A stretch of 37,509 nucleotides of DNA, from NCBI GenBank assembly GCA_964464595.1, contig CAYXGW010000055.1, forward strand, positions 1-37,509, given 5' to 3'. The translations under genes and the position numbers were made by a program. Source of the stretch: JADFJB01 sp964464595 (lineage in GTDB: Bacteria > Zhuqueibacterota > JdFR-76 > DREG01). Below, piece after piece: positions 34,193 through 37,509 of this stretch; position 1 is the stretch's first letter, and the number at the start of each line of letters is the position of its first letter. Below the pieces are notes generated by a model. It saw nothing but the letters and a program-made list of their open reading frames with translations, was not told where the DNA came from and made no database searches.

Positions 34193-36319
34193 CTAAGTAA
34201 CATATATTAAACCTGGCTTCAAGCCAAAAGGTAAATACTCTTCCAAGCGAATTCGCAGATTAGCCTCGCGCTGAGGTTGTCTCAAGTCATGAAATACTCC
34301 CATTTCAGAACTATCCTCTGCTCCTGTCTTGATTTCTTCAGAACAATTGTAACTAAGTTGACAATACCCGGGATGACCGTAATGAACGGAAGTAAATCCC
34401 GGTTGAAGACGTGCAAGAATTAAAGCCCTTTCATTCGCGGGTAGATCCTCTGCCGAATCCAAATTTAATTCCTTTGCCCGTTCAGCCAGCACCAGATCCG
34501 GCTGGCAGCGAAACCGCCGGGGTGTTTGCGAATTCTCAGGAACATAGCTGAAGCGCATACATCCAATTTGGGTTTTTTCAGAAGTGATTTCCCTGGTAAA
34601 AATCATCTCACTCGCTAAAATAAGCTCTTTTACGAACACTGAACCCAAGACAGTCGTTCGATCAAGAATCGTTGGAGGCCCGGATTTATCATTGGTACCG
34701 GTATGGGCAATTGCCACGTCTCCCAGACCATCCAGGATACTACCCATAATAGTCAACCGCGTCATTTCCTCGGGCAGGCGCAGTGCACCAACGATGCTAT
34801 AATTAATATCTATATTAAGACTTATATTCGATACTGCTGCATGTATGCTGGAAGATGCTGGGTTAACCGGTTCTCCATGTTCATTTAATGATATGCCCGG
34901 CACCAGCGTACAATGAATTATCTCAAGTTTACCCAGACTGTCTTGAATATTTATCGCACCCTCTATCAACAAGCCACTCAAGATGAGACCAGCATTCGCG
35001 TGATTCCCGATTACTTCAATATTATTCCCGGTGCCTGTGAGCCTCAAAGTAGGTCGCTGTTTGTTATTTGCCTCAATCGCCAGCCATCTGTCATCATAGA
35101 GCTCGATCTGAATCGCTTCTTCGTAGGTCCAACTATCAGCAATATGAATGATAGCTTGCGGTTTTCCTTGCGCAATCCATTCTGATATAGCCTCATTGAT
35201 CGTTGCAACCTCATCCGTGCTCGCCGGGACATGATTAACGGTTATTTCCCAGTCAGCATTCTCTGGATTAACCAAAGTGGTCCTTCTTTCATACTGTCCC
35301 CCTCCGACATTAGCACTAAAGCCATAATAATATGAGACAACTACTTCACTAGGTTCTTCGCCCACCGCAAAAGCTATTCGCCCACGCGACACATCCACCC
35401 CAACTTTGCCCGGCGGTGGAGAATTCCAATTCTTCAAGTTTTTACAGATAATGTTTTCCGGTGGTACTTCACTTCCATCCTTGATGATAAGAATACTTTT
35501 ACCGCTACCATTATAAGCACTTTCGGCGGTTGAACCTGATGCAAGATCCTCATTATACTTTTCCAGATCGTAATGGAATGCTGTCGGACGAATTGGACCC
35601 TCAATATGAATTTCCTGGGCTAAACCTACCTCATCCCCTTCTCGAAGTGCATGGTGGAAAAGAGAGACAGGATTGCCTAGGGTGCTGAAATAAAATTGCT
35701 TGTTGCCAGACCCGCTCACCGGACGTGCCTGTACATTCTCAAGTGGATAACTCCGGAGTCGCCATAGAAAAAACCCAATATTACGAATGTTGTACCAACC
35801 TTCTATTTGGTTGATGGCTCGTACATCTACGGTATGGCTGACTGAATCAAAAGCTGTGTCTACCAAATCCATTGTATTTAAATCTCTTATGTCCGGACAC
35901 CACTTGCTGTGATGCCGGATGTGATTCATATTTTGTGTCCAACCCAATAACTCAAAGAATTCAACGCCGTGACAATCCCATCCGGTTACGTCGCGTGCTA
36001 GTTCTTCTAGCATGGGTAGTGTCCCTTTGCGGCGGCGATAGTAAATGGTTTTCGCTACGTCGGCACGGTTCGGCCGCTCAATATCATGAAGAGGGTTATT
36101 TGCAACCAGATCACCAATATATGGAATGACCCAATCAGCACATGTCTCAATGAAGAAGTTATCCCAAAGGCCATCAACATCTTCCTTTACTATATTAACC
36201 TGATCCGAAATTATGCTTAGGAAGGACTTCAAAGGATAACCTTGCTCCGCATCGCGAATTCGGTAAACAGCAGGTAGCAAATCATAAAGACTGGCGGGTG
36301 ATTTGTAATCCATAGTCAC
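34193..36319 (-). CDS. Phage tail protein (gpI-like N-terminus) of a tail-like particle
   Basis: 708 aa from GTG 36319, or 706 aa from ATG 36313; neither has a strong ribosome site. Residues about 1-130 resemble tail protein I (LYDLLPAVYRIRD, WVIPYIGDLV, YYRRRKGTLPMLEELARDVTGW), the baseplate component that bridges baseplate wedge and fibre. A central region of about 380-600 looks like a short beta-helix. The C-terminus is strongly conserved in tail-like clusters: RYRCQPDL-like RFRCQPDLVL, then EMGVFHDLRQPQREANLR and EYLPFGLKPG. It follows the baseplate assembly gene and precedes the DUF6519 gene, the usual order in such clusters. Confidence 0.85.
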   Translation of the reverse strand: MTMDYKSPASLYDLLPAVYRIRDAEQGYPLKSFLSIISDQVNIVKEDVDGLWDNFFIETCADWVIPYIGDLVANNPLHDIERPNRADVAKTIYYRRRKGTLPMLEELARDVTGWDCHGVEFFELLGWTQNMNHIRHHSKWCPDIRDLNTMDLVDTAFDSVSHTVDVRAINQIEGWYNIRNIGFFLWRLRSYPLENVQARPVSGSGNKQFYFSTLGNPVSLFHHALREGDEVGLAQEIHIEGPIRPTAFHYDLEKYNEDLASGSTAESAYNGSGKSILIIKDGSEVPPENIICKNLKNWNSPPPGKVGVDVSRGRIAFAVGEEPSEVVVSYYYGFSANVGGGQYERRTTLVNPENADWEITVNHVPASTDEVATINEAISEWIAQGKPQAIIHIADSWTYEEAIQIELYDDRWLAIEANNKQRPTLRLTGTGNNIEVIGNHANAGLILSGLLIEGAINIQDSLGKLEIIHCTLVPGISLNEHGEPVNPASSSIHAAVSNISLNIDINYSIVGALRLPEEMTRLTIMGSILDGLGDVAIAHTGTNDKSGPPTILDRTTVLGSVFVKELILASEMIFTREITSEKTQIGCMRFSYVPENSQTPRRFRCQPDLVLAERAKELNLDSAEDLPANERALILARLQPGFTSVHYGHPGYCQLSYNCSEEIKTGAEDSSEMGVFHDLRQPQREANLRIRLEEYLPFGLKPGLIYVT

Positions 36320-36363
36320 TTGATCTTTGTTTTTGAAGTTGGGATCTTAATTTTTATTCATTT

Positions 36364-37509
36364 TCAAGTTAAATCAGAAGAAATACTCAGCTCCGAATCT
36401 GCCAGAGTCGCAATTTCGTTCGGTTCTATACGAAGATGAGCATTTAATGCTGGGGACGCAGTATCATAATGAAGATATCTGATGACAGATGCCGTAACAC
36501 CTTCCACTATCTGCAGTACCGCATAAATATCACTCTCATGAATAGCCTGGCCAAATTGTAAATTGTTGAAATCAAAGTAACTTAGTACCGCCTCCCTTGC
36601 GGCTGAGATAACATTCTCTGGAAGATATGCAGGATCTACCTGAAGTATGGCTTCTAATTCCAACGGTCTCGGCGAATGCGGACAGACCTCTACTATATGG
36701 TTGATATCTCGGTGAAGTTTTAGATTATTAACAAAACTTTTGTAAGTTTTTGATTCCTTTTCAATGCTCTCACCATTTTCTCCGGCAATGGTTAGTTGAA
36801 TAATCTCAATTTCGCCATTATGTATCATGGTGGCCTTTGCTTTAGCGATGCCGGTATAACTTCGAGCAAAATCTTCGTAATCGCGCAGGGATATGGCTCT
36901 ATCGAATGTCCTCACGGTGTTCGGTGCATTGGCTCGGGCTTCTTGCATGGATTCTGGATCCGTACCACCCTCCGCTTGCTTAGAGTTGGTCACGCTCTTC
37001 AGTCCTATAAGTCGATCTAACAGCATTATTAAAGAATTTGCACGAACGTTACCCTCGCTGCCTAAACCTTGCCGGTATTTGGCTTCCACATTATCTTGCC
37101 CGGTAAGCAAACGCGCACCGGTTTTGCTATCACCGAACCGCACACTCATTTCACCATCATCATTCACTCTTGTGGTATAAACCTGGTCATTTGGCCCTTG
37201 TCCATACAAACTTTCCTCTTCATTCCACAGAACTCCTCCCACGCGAACCTCTAAAGTATTCTTAGCCCCGCGAGGTGCATCGGGTTCAGGTACGAAAGTC
37301 GACGGCGATTTTTTAAGAGTAAAGTTCTGAAATTCTATTGAGGCATCACCATTGCCCAGCAATTCATTAGAAACGGTTTCACCATGGGTTGCTTCCACAA
37401 TGTTACCGTAGAGCCGGGCTGTACGGGTATCCAGCTCTCGAGTCAGAGCGGGATTAAAGGTGATAGCTAGATGATCAACTGTACCCGCAGGAGCTGCGCT
37501 AGTAACTGG
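36364..37509 (-). CDS. Putative baseplate assembly protein (partial, N-terminus outside window)
   Basis: The reading frame has no stop up to the right edge (381 codons visible plus the stop TGA at 36364-36366), so the start lies beyond 37509. The visible part contains ARLYGNIVEATHGETVS and FTLKKSPSTFVPEP, which match the large 'putative baseplate assembly protein' family of tail-like clusters (baseplate J-like C-terminal domain from about the middle: GGTDPES, RTFDRAISLRDYEDFA). It would form a baseplate wedge of a contractile tail or injection particle. It ends 44 bp before the gpI-like gene. Confidence 0.88.
   Translation of the reverse strand, partial: PVTSAAPAGTVDHLAITFNPALTRELDTRTARLYGNIVEATHGETVSNELLGNGDASIEFQNFTLKKSPSTFVPEPDAPRGAKNTLEVRVGGVLWNEEESLYGQGPNDQVYTTRVNDDGEMSVRFGDSKTGARLLTGQDNVEAKYRQGLGSEGNVRANSLIMLLDRLIGLKSVTNSKQAEGGTDPESMQEARANAPNTVRTFDRAISLRDYEDFARSYTGIAKAKATMIHNGEIEIIQLTIAGENGESIEKESKTYKSFVNNLKLHRDINHIVEVCPHSPRPLELEAILQVDPAYLPENVISAAREAVLSYFDFNNLQFGQAIHESDIYAVLQIVEGVTASVIRYLHYDTASPALNAHLRIEPNEIATLADSELSISSDLT

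Noticed and set aside
36893..37180. 95-aa plus-strand ORF
   Set aside because: Lies wholly antisense to the baseplate assembly gene and shows no protein-like features.

Overview
The window looks like chromosomal DNA of a Gram-negative, low-to-moderate GC, probably uncultivated bacterium of the KSB1/Calditrichota/FCB-like kind. The pointers are lipoproteins with Bacteroidetes-like lipoboxes, a secreted subtilase ending in an 'NYPNPFNP…' type-A (FlgD-like) sorting domain, an Mla-type outer-membrane lipid transport operon, and a DUF6519/gpI phage-tail-like cluster. No rRNA, tRNA, CRISPR array or IS element was seen. Taxonomy is inferred, not shown.

Left part (244-5187, minus strand): a tight four-gene respiratory operon in which every junction is a 4-bp overlap. 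A 14-helix CydA-like, cytochrome bd-family subunit is followed by three c-type cytochromes with five CxxCH sites in total; the last one is fused to an ethylbenzene-dehydrogenase-type haem domain. There is no cydB. This suggests a bd-family oxygen reductase fed by cytochrome c rather than by quinol. A few small genes follow: a 73-aa protein, an alkyltransferase-like protein and a small membrane protein.

Middle-left (6888-19090): secreted protein turnover. A subtilisin-like protease with a sorting domain and a TPR lipoprotein (minus strand) is followed by a small Cys-pair lipoprotein, two complete M16 zinc peptidases and an exported M20 amidohydrolase (plus strand). Clear terminators follow both M16 genes. 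Then come, on the minus strand, a lipoprotein, an orphan GroES-like protein and an SDR dehydrogenase.

Middle-right (21507-26827, plus strand): the most interesting block. A GAF-PP2C phosphatase (RsbU-like), an RsbW-like kinase and a STAS protein (RsbV/MlaB-like) run directly into MlaE, MlaF, MlaD and a PqiC-like lipoprotein. The arrangement suggests that a phosphorylation-based partner switch controls a lipid ABC transporter instead of a sigma factor. MlaE lies in the same frame as the STAS gene, separated from it by a single TAG, with no ATG/GTG/TTG available for its N-terminal 35 residues.

Right part: a frameshifted GxxExxY gene, a glycerol-3-phosphate dehydrogenase, and a 0.9-kb gene-free stretch rich in nested inverted repeats. 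The window ends in a minus-strand phage-tail-like (contractile injection type) cluster: partial baseplate assembly protein, gpI-like tail protein, a 1302-aa DUF6519/beta-helix protein and a small coiled-coil protein.
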